A DNA stretch of 64,000 nucleotides from Myxococcus landrumus. Lineage in GTDB: Bacteria; Myxococcota; Myxococcia; Myxococcales; Myxococcaceae. Shown here in pieces: positions 17,698 to 28,449 of this stretch (position 1 is the first letter of the stretch; each line of letters starts with the position of its first letter). The position numbers were made by a program, and so were the translations under genes. Location: assembly GCF_017301635.1 (NCBI RefSeq), contig NZ_CP071091.1, positions 6,708,001 to 6,772,000 on the forward strand, read 5' to 3'. Under the pieces are notes generated by a model. The model did not search any database. It had not been told where the DNA came from and saw only the letters and a program-made list of their open reading frames with translations.

Positions 17698-19538
17698 GCC
17701 CCCTCCACCAGCGCCGCCTGCTGAGGCAGGGTGAACCAGAACGTGCTCCCCCGCCCCGGAGCACTCACCACACCCAGCTCTCCCCCGTGCGCCTGCACAA
17801 TCTCCTTCGCGATGGAGAGCCCCAGCCCCGCGCCGCCCACGGGCGCTCCCGGCGCGCGGTAGAACTTCTCGAAGATGCGCGCCTGCTGCTCCAGCGCGAT
17901 GCCTTCTCCCGAGTCGCGAACCTCGAAGCGCACCCGCGTCCCCTCCCGAGCCACCCGCACCTCCACCTCGCCCCCCGCGGGCGTGTGCTTCACCCCGTTC
18001 CCCACCAGGTTGCCCAACACCAACCCCAGCCGGTCCGGGTCCACGTCCACCGACTCCGCATCCAGCTCCACCCGCCGAGACAGCCGCACCCCGCGCTCCT
18101 CCGCCACGGAGCGCTGCGAGTCCAACGCCGACTCCACCAGCTCCTCCGTGGACACCCGCCGCACCTCGAGCTGGAGCTGCCCCGCCTGGATGCGAGACAA
18201 ATCCAACAAGTCATCCACGATGCCCTGCAATCGCTCACAGTCCTCGCGAGCCGCGAACAGCAGGTCCGCCTGCTTCTCCGTCACCGGCCCCACCACGCCC
18301 TCCGCCACCAGGTGCACCGCCATCCGCAGCGATGTCAGCGGCGTGCGGAACTCATGCGCCACCGTGGCCACCAAATCGTTCTTCAGCTCGTCGAACCGCC
18401 GCAGCCGCGTCACGTCCTGGAGAATCACCGTCGCCCCCACCACCTCCCCCGTCTCGCCATACACGGGACTGCCGCGAGGCAGCAGCCACCGGTCTCCATC
18501 CGCCAACGCCACCCGCACCGCCTCCTCGTACCCCCGAGGCTGATACGCCCCCTTCCCTCCCAACACATGGCCGCGCACCCGTTCCAGCACCTCGCGAGCC
18601 TCCGGCAACACCCGCCCCAACACATCCCCGCCGCCCTCGAGCGACAGCTTCAGCACGTCCTCCGCCGAGCGGTTGACGTTGAGCAACGCCCCATCCGAAC
18701 CGAACACCACCACCGGGTCCGGCAGGCTGTCGATGGCCGCCTGTGACGCGGACTGCGCCTGGAGCAGCTCCCCCAGACTGCTCTGCCGATACTGCTGAAG
18801 CGCCTCCGCCATCGAGTTGAAGTCCTGGCCGAGCTGCGCGATTTCATCCTGCCCCTCCACCACCGCGCGCGCCGCGTAGTCGCCCTTCCCCAGCCGCTGC
18901 ACCGCCTGCGACAGCACCGACACGGGCCGCAGCGCCCGATGCGTCAGCGACGTGGACGCGAACAACCCCACGCCAAACGCCGCCAGCACCGCCAGCACCA
19001 TCAGCGTGTTCACCCGGTCGCTCTGCCGGCGCAGCTCCTCGCTCTTGTGCACCATCGCGTCCTGGTTGAGCGCGAGAATCGCCGACGCCGAGGCCTTCAC
19101 CTCCAGGAAGAGCGGCTCCACCGCGCGGAAGTACGCCGCCTTGCGCTCCTCCTGCGTGGGCATCGCGAGGAACGCGTCATACGCCACCAGGTAGCGCTCC
19201 CAGCCCGCGCGCAGCCCGCGCGTGGACTCTTCCTCCCCGGGCTCGGTGACGTTGCCCTCCTGCAAGCGCAGCTCGGACTCGAATCCCTGACGCTGTCCGG
19301 CCTGCTGCGCCACCCCCCGCGCGAACTCCCCCGCGACGACGAACAGCGCCGCGCTGTCCATCCGCTCCAACTGCTCGCTCATCCGCTGCGTCGCCAGCAC
19401 GCTGCGGTAGTTGTCCTGAAGAATGCGCTGCCCCGAACGCCCCAGCCGGGCCAGCGTGACGACCGCCACCACGCCCACCAACACCAGCGCGAGCGCCAGG
19501 GGCGCCTGGGCCAGGAGCAACCGCTGCCGCAGCGTCAT
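17694..19538 (-). CDS. Membrane sensor histidine kinase, KinB-like
   Basis: 614 residues: membrane helix 1 at about 10-31, a periplasmic helical sensor of about 140 residues, helix 2 at about 178-198, then HAMP, PAS (DSLPDPVVVFGSDGALLNVN) and HisKA with the phospho-acceptor in VAHEFRTPLTSL. The HATPase domain has its N box (GNLVGNGVKHTP) and glycine boxes. It overlaps the KdpD-like gene by 4 bases (ATGA), so it is the last cistron of the potassium operon and probably supplies the kinase half that this KdpD lacks. The best candidate partner is the AlgB-like regulator at 9210. Confidence 0.9.
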   Translation of the reverse strand: MTLRQRLLLAQAPLALALVLVGVVAVVTLARLGRSGQRILQDNYRSVLATQRMSEQLERMDSAALFVVAGEFARGVAQQAGQRQGFESELRLQEGNVTEPGEEESTRGLRAGWERYLVAYDAFLAMPTQEERKAAYFRAVEPLFLEVKASASAILALNQDAMVHKSEELRRQSDRVNTLMVLAVLAAFGVGLFASTSLTHRALRPVSVLSQAVQRLGKGDYAARAVVEGQDEIAQLGQDFNSMAEALQQYRQSSLGELLQAQSASQAAIDSLPDPVVVFGSDGALLNVNRSAEDVLKLSLEGGGDVLGRVLPEAREVLERVRGHVLGGKGAYQPRGYEEAVRVALADGDRWLLPRGSPVYGETGEVVGATVILQDVTRLRRFDELKNDLVATVAHEFRTPLTSLRMAVHLVAEGVVGPVTEKQADLLFAAREDCERLQGIVDDLLDLSRIQAGQLQLEVRRVSTEELVESALDSQRSVAEERGVRLSRRVELDAESVDVDPDRLGLVLGNLVGNGVKHTPAGGEVEVRVAREGTRVRFEVRDSGEGIALEQQARIFEKFYRAPGAPVGGAGLGLSIAKEIVQAHGGELGVVSAPGRGSTFWFTLPQQAALVEGA

Positions 19539-20707
19539 GGGCGCTTCTCCTCATCAGGCGCATGGAAGGCCACGACGTGGATGTCGAAGCCCTCCCCCTC
19601 GCGCAACAGCCGCACATCCGCCGCGCGCCCCACCGCCCGCTTCCACCAGGGCTGATGCGAGCGGCCCACGATGATGTGCCCCACGCCATGCGAGCGCGCG
19701 AAGTCGAGAATCGCCTCCACCGGGTCCCTCGAGCGCAGCCGCACCACCTCCGCGCCCAGCTCCTTCGCCTTCTCGATGTTCGCCAGCAGGTGCCGCTGCG
19801 CCTCCGAGTCGATGAGGTGCGGCGCCTCGCGCGGCGTCTCCACGTACACCACGAACCAGTCCGTGTTCAGCCGGCCCGCCAGGCGGGAGCCTCGGCGCAA
19901 CAGCGTCGCCGCGCGAGGGGGATGGCTGGACAGCGCCACCAGCACCCGCCCCCACTCCGCGCCCTTCTGCTGCGCGTCCTCACCTTGGCGCGAGGACTGT
20001 CCGGCGGTGGCGCGGTCCAGGCTCTCCGCCACCTCGCGCAGCGCCAGCTCGCGCAGCGTGGACAGATTCTCCCCCTTGAAGAAGCTCTCCAGCGCGCGAG
20101 GCACCTTGTCCTCCGCGTAGATTTTCCCCGCGCGAAGCCGCTCGTGCAGGTCCTCCACCGCCAGGTCCAGGTTCACCACCTGGTCCGCGCCCTTCAGAAA
20201 GCTGTCGGGCAGCGTCTCGCGCACGACGACGCCGGTGGTGCGCTCCACCAGGTCATTGAGGCTCTCCAGGTGCTGCACGTTGAAGGCGCCAATGACGTTG
20301 ATGCCCGCGTCCAGCAGCTCCTGCACGTCCTGGTAGCGCTTGCGGTGCCGGCACACCGGCAGGTTGGTGTGGGCCAGCTCATCCACCACCGCGACCTGGG
20401 GCTTGCGCGCCAGCACCGCGTCCAGGTCCATCTCCTCCACCGTGACGTCGCGATACGTGTGCTTCTTGCGAGGCACCACCTCCAGGCCCTCGACGAGGGC
20501 CTCGGTCTCCTGGCGGCCGTGGGTCTCCACGAAGCCCAGCACCACGTCCACGCCCCGGCGCTTGAGCGCGCGGGCCTCCTCCAGCATGCGGTACGTCTTC
20601 CCCACGCCGGCCGCGAAGCCGATGTAGAGCTTGAGCCGGCCGCGCCGTCCCCGCTCCACCAGCTCCAGGAAGTCCTCCGCACGCGAGCGTCGCGTCGTCA
20701 TCGTCAC
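19535..20707 (-). CDS. kdpD: KdpD N-terminal sensor protein (KdpD and universal-stress domains, no kinase)
   Basis: 390 residues. The N-terminal KdpD domain (about 10-225) has Walker A GFAAGVGKT at 30-38 and the AVVDELAHTN motif. It is followed by a universal-stress-protein domain (about 250-380). The four membrane spans and the histidine kinase module of standard KdpD are absent; the protein ends shortly after the stress domain. The next cistron, overlapping by 4 bases, is a complete membrane histidine kinase. This is the split form of the potassium sensor, presumably reading cytoplasmic K+ or turgor signals and acting on that kinase. Confidence 0.88.
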   Translation of the reverse strand: MTMTTRRSRAEDFLELVERGRRGRLKLYIGFAAGVGKTYRMLEEARALKRRGVDVVLGFVETHGRQETEALVEGLEVVPRKKHTYRDVTVEEMDLDAVLARKPQVAVVDELAHTNLPVCRHRKRYQDVQELLDAGINVIGAFNVQHLESLNDLVERTTGVVVRETLPDSFLKGADQVVNLDLAVEDLHERLRAGKIYAEDKVPRALESFFKGENLSTLRELALREVAESLDRATAGQSSRQGEDAQQKGAEWGRVLVALSSHPPRAATLLRRGSRLAGRLNTDWFVVYVETPREAPHLIDSEAQRHLLANIEKAKELGAEVVRLRSRDPVEAILDFARSHGVGHIIVGRSHQPWWKRAVGRAADVRLLREGEGFDIHVVAFHAPDEEKRP

Positions 20708-20783
20708 CCTCGGACCTCCACGGCGGAGGCGCGAGCCAGAATGCCCGCGCCTCCCAGTGAATGCATGAAGAGAATCACCCGCG

Positions 20784-21407
20784 TCACGGAGGCCCCGCGA
20801 CTCCCGTGGGTGCCACCGGCTCCGCCGCGAGCCGCCCGAACTGCCGGTCCAGCGCCAGGTTCAGCAGCAACACATTGACGCGAGGCTCCCCCAGCACGCC
20901 CAGCGTCCGCCCCTCCTCGTGCGAGGCCACGACGGCCAGCACGCGCTCGGGCGCCACGCCCCGCGCCTTCGCCACCCGCGGCGCCTGCCAGCGCACCGCC
21001 GCCGGAGACAGGTGCGGGTCCAGGCCCGAGCCCGACGCGGTGACCAGCTCCCCGGGCACCTCGCCCGGGGCCTCCGGGTTCTCGCGGCGCAGGCGCTCGG
21101 CCTCCGCCACCACCCGGTCCCTCAACTTCTGCGACGTCGGCCCCAGGTTGCTGCCCGAGGACGCCGCCGCGTCATACCCAGCACCCGCCGCGGACGGACG
21201 GGGCTGGAAGTAGCCGCCTCGGGTGAAGCCCTGGGCCAAGAGCGCGCTGCCCACCACCTGGCCCTTCTCATCCTTCACCAGCGAGCCACGGGCCTCGTTG
21301 GGAAAGAGGAGCTGGGCCACGCCGGTGACGGCGAGCGGATACAGCAGACCGGTGAGCACCAGGGTGACGACACAGGCGCGCAGCGCGGTGACAAGAGTGG
21401 AGAACAT
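20784..21407 (-). CDS. kdpC: Potassium-transporting ATPase subunit KdpC
   Basis: 207 residues: one N-terminal membrane helix (LRACVVTLVLTGLLYPLAVTG, landmark), then the periplasmic domain with the family motifs YFQPRPSA, SNLGPTS and ASGSGLDPHLSP. It assists assembly and substrate affinity of the KdpFABC K+ pump. It lies 23 bases after kdpB in the same operon. The conserved C-terminal part ends with RVNVLLLNLALD and a short extra tail. Confidence 0.95.
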   Translation of the reverse strand: MFSTLVTALRACVVTLVLTGLLYPLAVTGVAQLLFPNEARGSLVKDEKGQVVGSALLAQGFTRGGYFQPRPSAAGAGYDAAASSGSNLGPTSQKLRDRVVAEAERLRRENPEAPGEVPGELVTASGSGLDPHLSPAAVRWQAPRVAKARGVAPERVLAVVASHEEGRTLGVLGEPRVNVLLLNLALDRQFGRLAAEPVAPTGVAGPP

Positions 21408-21430
21408 GATGACAAGTCCTTTCGCTGTCC

Positions 21431-23491
<2,061 letters not shown>

Positions 23492-23494
23492 GGC

Positions 23495-25213
23495 TCAGTA
23501 GACCTTTCCGGCCCCGGCGAGGAAGTGCTCGACGATGGGGCTCAGGGAGAGCGCGGGGAAGAAGGTGAGCGCGCCGACGATGATGACCACGCTCACCAGC
23601 AGGCCGGTGAACAGGGCGCCGTTCGTCGGGAAGGTGCCGGGACCTGTCGGCACCACCTTCTTGCCCACCATGGAGCCGGCGATGGCCAGCGCGGGCACAA
23701 TCATCAGGAAGCGCCCGCCCAGCATCGCCATCCCCAGGGAGATGTTCCAGAAGGGCGTGTTCGCGTTGAGGCCGGCGAACGCGCTGCCGTTGTTCGCCGT
23801 GCCGCTGGTGAACGCGTAGAGAATCTCCGTCAGGCCATGCGGCCCCGCGTTGTTGAGCGAGGACACCCCCTGCGGAATCACCGCCGCCACCGCGGACAGG
23901 CCCAGGATGAACAGCGGGAAGATGAGCACGTAGAGCATCGCGAGCTTCATCTCCTTCGCTTCAATCTTCTTGCCCAGGTACTCCGGCGTGCGGCCCACCA
24001 TCAGCCCCGCGATGAACACGGAGAGCACCACCATGATGAGGATGCCGTAGAGCCCGGCGCCGACGCCGCCGAAGATGACCTCGCCCAACTGCATGTTCAC
24101 CAGCGGCACCAGGCCGCCCAGCGGGTTGAAGCTGTCATGCATGCCGTTGACGGCGCCGCACGACGCATCGGTGGTGACGGTGGCGAAGAGGGTGGTGGCG
24201 GGGATGCCGTAGCGCACCTCCTTGCCCTCCATGTTGCCCGCCTGCGCCACGCCCGAGGCCGCCACGGCGGCGTTGGGCTGGGACTCGGCGGCGTACGCGG
24301 CGGTGGCTCCCGCGAAGAAGAGGACGGACATGGCCGCGAACAGGGCCCAGCCCTGCTTCGAGTCCCCCGTCATCCGCCCGTACGTGTACGTGAGCGCGGA
24401 GGGGATGCAGAAGATGAGCAGCATCTGCACCAGGTTGGTGAGCGGCGTCGGGTTCTCGAAGGGGTGCGCGCTGTTGGCGTTGAAGAAGCCGCCGCCGTTG
24501 GTGCCCAGCATCTTGATGACTTCCTGCGAAGCCACCGGCCCCATGGCGAGCGTCTGCTTCGCGCCCTCCAGCGTGGTCAGCTCCTGGTAGGGCGAGAAGT
24601 TCTGGAGCATGCCCTGCGAGACGAAGAACAGGGCCACGACGAAGCTGATGGGCAGGAGCACGTAGAGCGTGCCGCGCACCACATCCACCCAGAAGTTGCC
24701 CAGCGTCTTGGCGCCCTCCGGCCCCGGGCGACGCGTGAAGCCTCGCGCCAGCGCCAGCGCGACCCCGAGGCCCGCGGCGGCCGAGACGAAGTTCTGCCAC
24801 GCCAGCCCCACCATCTGCGTGAGGTAGCTCATGGTGGACTCACCGGCGTACGACTGCCAGTTGGTGTTCGCCACGAAGCTCGCCGCCGTGTTGAACGAGA
24901 GCTCCGGCCCCACCGCGCCCAGGCCCTGCGGGTTGAGCGGCAGCAGGTGCTGCGTGCGCTGGAGCCCGTAGAGGATGAGCATGCTCACCGCGCTGAAGGC
25001 GAGGAGCGCGCCGCAGTACTCCACCCACGTCTGCTCGCGGCGCTCGGAGGCGCCCGTCAGCTTGAGCAGCACGCGCTCCACGGGGCCCAGGATTCGCGGC
25101 AGCGGTCGTGCGTCCGACTCGAAGACGCGGAAGAGATAGACACCCAGCGGCTTCGTCAGCACGAGCAGCAGGGCGAAGAACAACAGAATCTGCAACCAGC
25201 CAATGATTGTCAT
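23495..25213 (-). CDS. kdpA: Potassium-transporting ATPase potassium-binding subunit KdpA
   Basis: 572-residue membrane subunit with the four selectivity-filter regions: NTNWQSYAGE, NNGGGFFNANSAHP, a GIPATTLFATVTTDASCGAVN segment (landmark GAVN) and GTANNGSAFAG. The start is the ATG at 25213 (MTIIGWLQILLF). It sits 10 bases after kdpF. The pore motifs look intact, so the pump should be functional. Confidence 0.97.
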   Translation of the reverse strand: MTIIGWLQILLFFALLLVLTKPLGVYLFRVFESDARPLPRILGPVERVLLKLTGASERREQTWVEYCGALLAFSAVSMLILYGLQRTQHLLPLNPQGLGAVGPELSFNTAASFVANTNWQSYAGESTMSYLTQMVGLAWQNFVSAAAGLGVALALARGFTRRPGPEGAKTLGNFWVDVVRGTLYVLLPISFVVALFFVSQGMLQNFSPYQELTTLEGAKQTLAMGPVASQEVIKMLGTNGGGFFNANSAHPFENPTPLTNLVQMLLIFCIPSALTYTYGRMTGDSKQGWALFAAMSVLFFAGATAAYAAESQPNAAVAASGVAQAGNMEGKEVRYGIPATTLFATVTTDASCGAVNGMHDSFNPLGGLVPLVNMQLGEVIFGGVGAGLYGILIMVVLSVFIAGLMVGRTPEYLGKKIEAKEMKLAMLYVLIFPLFILGLSAVAAVIPQGVSSLNNAGPHGLTEILYAFTSGTANNGSAFAGLNANTPFWNISLGMAMLGGRFLMIVPALAIAGSMVGKKVVPTGPGTFPTNGALFTGLLVSVVIIVGALTFFPALSLSPIVEHFLAGAGKVY

Positions 25214-25223
25214 GGAGAGGCCC

Positions 25224-25313
25224 CTAGAAGCGCTCGGGGCGGAGCAGGGCGTAGACGAGGTAGGCGGTGAGGAACACGGCGAGCACCGCGCCGGCGGCGT
25301 ATTCAAAGTTCAT
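25224..25313 (-). CDS. kdpF: KdpF small membrane subunit
   Basis: 29-residue single-span peptide (MNFEYAAGAVLAVFLTAYLV then YALLRPERF). The YxxxALLRPERF ending is typical of KdpF, which stabilises the KdpABC complex. The start is supported by GAGG 8 bases upstream. It lies between the 26-residue peptide gene and kdpA. Confidence 0.92.
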   Translation of the reverse strand: MNFEYAAGAVLAVFLTAYLVYALLRPERF

Positions 25314-25323
25314 CGGGGGGACC

Positions 25324-25404
25324 TCACAGGTGCTCGCAGCCGTGGGTGTAGCCCCACGCGAGCGCGAAGAAACCGACGGTGACGAGGAAGAGGACGGCAT
25401 CCAT
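25324..25404 (-). CDS. 26-residue membrane peptide of the kdp operon
   Basis: Short minus-strand gene translating to MDAVLFLVTVGFFALAWGYT followed by HGCEHL and a TGA stop. It has one hydrophobic helix and a short polar tail with a cysteine. It ends 10 bases before kdpF and begins 15 bases after the porin gene, with no room for a separate promoter. From memory, similar tiny proteins ending in a GC(E/D)RL-like tail precede kdpF in other bacteria and are often unannotated. A role in assembling or regulating the pump is inference. Confidence 0.7.
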   Translation of the reverse strand: MDAVLFLVTVGFFALAWGYTHGCEHL

Positions 25405-25419
25405 GGAGAGGCTCCAGGT

Positions 25420-26562
25420 TCAGAAGTAGGCGACGGCACCGAGCACGACGAGCGTCTCGGAGTCCTTCGGCACCGGCGTGCCTTCATCGGTGGTGGCCTT
25501 GCCGGCGAAGACGTCTTCCGTCGAATGGTCGTAACGGGCCTCCAGCTTGAGGACGAGCGGCGTCGCGGGCTTCACCTCGAGGGTGAGGGTGCCCGCCGTC
25601 AGCGTCTGCCCGGTGCCCGTCATGAGGCCGTCCGCGTCTCGATAGACCTCGGCGCGGCCCACCAGCGCGACGGGCTCGGCGAACTGGTAGCGGGCGTTCA
25701 GGCCCGCCGCGTACCAGTACGCGCGCTCGCCACCGGGGATGTGCTGGGTGCCGATGTCCGCGGTCGCCGCGAGCCGGAGGGCCTCCGTGACGCGATAGGT
25801 GGCCACGACATCCGCGAAGAGGCGCAGGCCGTCACTGCCTTCGTTGCCTTCCTCGCCGATGAAGGTGTTGAAGGACGCGGACAGACGGTCACCCGAGTAG
25901 GCGACCTGCGTGCCCACGGCGAGCCCGTGGTTGTTGTCGCCGATGGTCTGCCAGCCATTGAGGAGGTGGAGCTGCACGCTCCACTTCGGGTCGAGCGTCC
26001 AGGTGCCCTTGAGACCTGTCTGATAGTAGGGCGACAGCTCGCCCATCCACGAGCGGGTGTAGGTCCAGTTGAGCTGGGATTGGAACGACTCCAGGCCGAT
26101 GTGGCTGGGATAGATGCCCGCCTCTAGCACCACGGGGCCGTGGGCGAAGGAGAGGGAAGCCTGTTGGACGTAGCGCCACAGGTCGGGGCCGGTGGTGACG
26201 CCCACGGGCTCGGCGGCGTGGACGACCTCCGCGCCGGTGCCGAAGCCGAGGAGCACCTTGAAGCCGACGGGCTCGGGGGCGAGGCTCACGCCGAGCGAGG
26301 CGAGGTTGAGGGTGATTTCGCCGTCGCGCTTCGCGCTGGTCCCCGTGCCGGGGATGAAGTTGGCCGCGTTGGCGGGCTGGTTGAAGTTGTGGGCGTAGTA
26401 CACGTCGACGCCTCCCTCCGGCTTCAGGCGCGAGAGGAGGCTCGGGGCCTCCTCCTCAGCGGTGGCCCGGGAGTCCGGGTCCTGCTGAAGGTGCGAGGGG
26501 GTGACATCGGCCTGCTGGAGCAGCAGGGAGAAAAGCAGCGGAGCTGTGTCGATGGGCCACAT
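25420..26562 (-). CDS. Outer-membrane beta-barrel porin (BBP2/OmpL-like), first gene of the kdp operon
   Basis: 380 residues with a short hydrophobic leader, then a beta-barrel pattern ending in a C-terminal phenylalanine (LGAVAYF). Landmarks are GGVDVYYAHNFNQP, GPVVLEAGIYPSHIGLESF and NWTYTRSWMGELSPYYQTG, typical of the putative beta-barrel porin-2 family. The position just before the small peptide and kdpF suggests it admits K+ or another solute through the outer membrane for the pump. The start is ATG 26562, with GGGGAG upstream. Confidence 0.82.
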   Translation of the reverse strand: MWPIDTAPLLFSLLLQQADVTPSHLQQDPDSRATAEEEAPSLLSRLKPEGGVDVYYAHNFNQPANAANFIPGTGTSAKRDGEITLNLASLGVSLAPEPVGFKVLLGFGTGAEVVHAAEPVGVTTGPDLWRYVQQASLSFAHGPVVLEAGIYPSHIGLESFQSQLNWTYTRSWMGELSPYYQTGLKGTWTLDPKWSVQLHLLNGWQTIGDNNHGLAVGTQVAYSGDRLSASFNTFIGEEGNEGSDGLRLFADVVATYRVTEALRLAATADIGTQHIPGGERAYWYAAGLNARYQFAEPVALVGRAEVYRDADGLMTGTGQTLTAGTLTLEVKPATPLVLKLEARYDHSTEDVFAGKATTDEGTPVPKDSETLVVLGAVAYF

Positions 26563-26658
26563 GAGGGTGCTCCCCGCTTGAGCACCGCTCGTACCAGTCC
26601 CCCCTCACGACGACCCTAGGCATTCCAGGGGGTTGCGCGCAGGAACAGGCGAGGCGGA

Positions 26659-26681
26659 TTGCAACCTGCACGACAGGGCCC
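26659..26681 (-). promoter_or_regulatory. Shared upstream motif, site 4 (kdp operon)
   Basis: Minus-strand match to GGNCC-N5-TGC-N-G-N2-TGCAA, 96 bases before the porin start, so it probably belongs to the promoter of the whole potassium operon. Confidence 0.45.
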
Positions 26682-26694
26682 TGGGCGTCGTGCA
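26667..26694. promoter_or_regulatory. Inverted repeat upstream of the kdp operon
   Basis: Perfect 8-bp arms TGCACGAC / GTCGTGCA separated by 12 bases. The repeat overlaps site 4 of the shared motif and could be an operator for the potassium response, for example for the AlgB-like regulator; that assignment is inference. Confidence 0.4.
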
Positions 26695-26757
26695 CGTTGA
26701 GGGGCCCTGCCGGACAGACGAACTGTCGACGGCCTCGCGCCCCGGCTTCTGGAAGAC

Positions 26758-28308
26758 CTAATCCTCTTCCCAGATGACCCGTGTGTAGGCCGAAGCCGCC
26801 TCTTCCAGCAGGGCCCGGCCCCGGGCAAACAGGGTGGAGATCTCCGCTCCGGAACCCGGGGTCTGTCCCCGTCCCCATTCAAAGCAGAGGCGGACCCGAA
26901 GGGCCTGGGAACTGAATCGCGTGGCGGCACGAAGCACCGGGACAAGCGCCTCCACATCACGGACGTCATCCAGGACGAGCGTGACAGGGACCTCCGCATC
27001 CCTCCTGAGCTCCAGGCTCCATTTCGAATGGGACGGCCCCAGGACGCGCGGATGAATGTGCATCACCCCACCGCGCACCTCGAAGCACTCCAACCGCGAA
27101 GCCAGGGGGGACTCCAGACACTGGGCCACAAACCCCGGCTCTCCGGAGTCGACCTCCAGCCACCGCAACTGGGGCAGGGCCGCCAAGGCCGTCACCAATC
27201 CCTTCCCCTCGGTCGTCATCAAGGACAGCCGCTGAAGGGCCGACGCCTCGGGCGCTTTCAAATCGCACACCAAGGTGCCACTCGCACCTCGCAGCGACGT
27301 GACGTGGCGCAGCGCGGGCGAATTGAGCAGGTGTCCCCTCGACCTGGCGCTAGCGTAAGGCCAGCGGACCTCCTCCACCGTGCCCCAGGCCGCTGGTGGC
27401 TCGGGGATATCGGAGGTCTTCATCAGGACAGACACGGGGAAGCCTCGCTCGAAACGAGTGCCTCTCGGGTCGACGTACGGCCCCAGGGGAACGACCCATC
27501 GCGTCCGGTTCATCTCGAGGAGACTCTCCATCCGCGCTTCGTCCGGCTCACTCGCGAACTGGAGCGTGATGAACTCGCCCAGCGGGTCTCCCTGCTCAAG
27601 CAAGACATCCGCCAACACCCTCCGCGCCTCGTCATCTTTCGGTGACGCATGGATTCGCGCGAACAGCGCGTCGCGAGTCGTCGCGGAACGAGTCGTCCCG
27701 GAGATGCGCGCCTCGACGGCCTCCAGGAGTGCGGCACACCGCTCCTGGTCACTCGCGCTCAACACAGGGGGCACCCAGCTCTCCCCTCTCCGGATGACCG
27801 TGTCGAGCCGCTCGGCTTCCTTCCCAAGGTTCCGAGGCAAGCGCGCCCTCAGCTCCCGCAGCGGCTCCACGTCATAGGGAGGCTCCAGGTAGATGAGCAC
27901 GGCGTTGTGCATCCGCAGGGCCTCCTGCTGCTCGCCCTTGAGAAGACGGGCGGAGGCCAGCACCACGGGAACCATCCGAGGGTCCGCGGGGAACAGTCGT
28001 CGCAGCCAGTCGAGCGTCCCGCCCGGCAGAGGAGCGCGATGCCGCAGCACCGCCGCAAGCAGGTCCTTCAGCACTCGCGGCAGGTCCATCGCATGGCGCC
28101 CCTGCGCCTTCCAGTACAAGGTCATGGATTCGTCCAACGGCGTCAGCCCGGCGACCAGATGGTCCGAGAGCCGCTGGATGAGCGCGATGAGGGGCTCCGC
28201 GCGGCACTCCTTCCACGCCTCCAACAGATGGCCGAGCGCCCCCTCGCCATCACTCCGAGCCAGCGCATCCTCCGCGCGCTCCAGATGCATCTCCAAGATG
28301 TCACCCAT
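26758..28308 (-). CDS. TIGR02996-domain protein of unknown function
   Basis: About 516 residues from ATG 28308. The middle has the TIGR02996 signature (RDALFARIHASPKDDEARRVLADVL then LEQGDPLGEFITLQ; landmarks), a domain seen in repeat-rich proteins of myxobacteria and planctomycetes. N-terminal helices resemble TPR or HEAT-like repeats, and the C-terminal part has leucine-rich stretches (LPQLRWLEVDSG). No enzyme motif. The start is uncertain: GTG 28407 and ATG 28368 lie in frame upstream, and the poly-G just before 28308 is too close to be an ideal ribosome site. Confidence 0.72.
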   Translation of the reverse strand: MGDILEMHLERAEDALARSDGEGALGHLLEAWKECRAEPLIALIQRLSDHLVAGLTPLDESMTLYWKAQGRHAMDLPRVLKDLLAAVLRHRAPLPGGTLDWLRRLFPADPRMVPVVLASARLLKGEQQEALRMHNAVLIYLEPPYDVEPLRELRARLPRNLGKEAERLDTVIRRGESWVPPVLSASDQERCAALLEAVEARISGTTRSATTRDALFARIHASPKDDEARRVLADVLLEQGDPLGEFITLQFASEPDEARMESLLEMNRTRWVVPLGPYVDPRGTRFERGFPVSVLMKTSDIPEPPAAWGTVEEVRWPYASARSRGHLLNSPALRHVTSLRGASGTLVCDLKAPEASALQRLSLMTTEGKGLVTALAALPQLRWLEVDSGEPGFVAQCLESPLASRLECFEVRGGVMHIHPRVLGPSHSKWSLELRRDAEVPVTLVLDDVRDVEALVPVLRAATRFSSQALRVRLCFEWGRGQTPGSGAEISTLFARGRALLEEAASAYTRVIWEED

Positions 28309-28449
28309 CCCCCCAAGATACCCGCGCCCTCCACTGTCACAACCCGACTTCAATAACAACTCATCCATCAACGGCTGACTTGACAAAAGGGCGGATAAAT
28401 CCAACACTCAAATCAACTCCAGACAACGAAACCGCGCGAGACTGCACGG

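Noticed and set aside
28380..28408. TTGACA followed 17 bases later by AACACT, as a possible housekeeping promoter for the methyltransferase gene
   Set aside because: The -35 is perfect but the -10 matches only three of six positions; too weak to list as a site.
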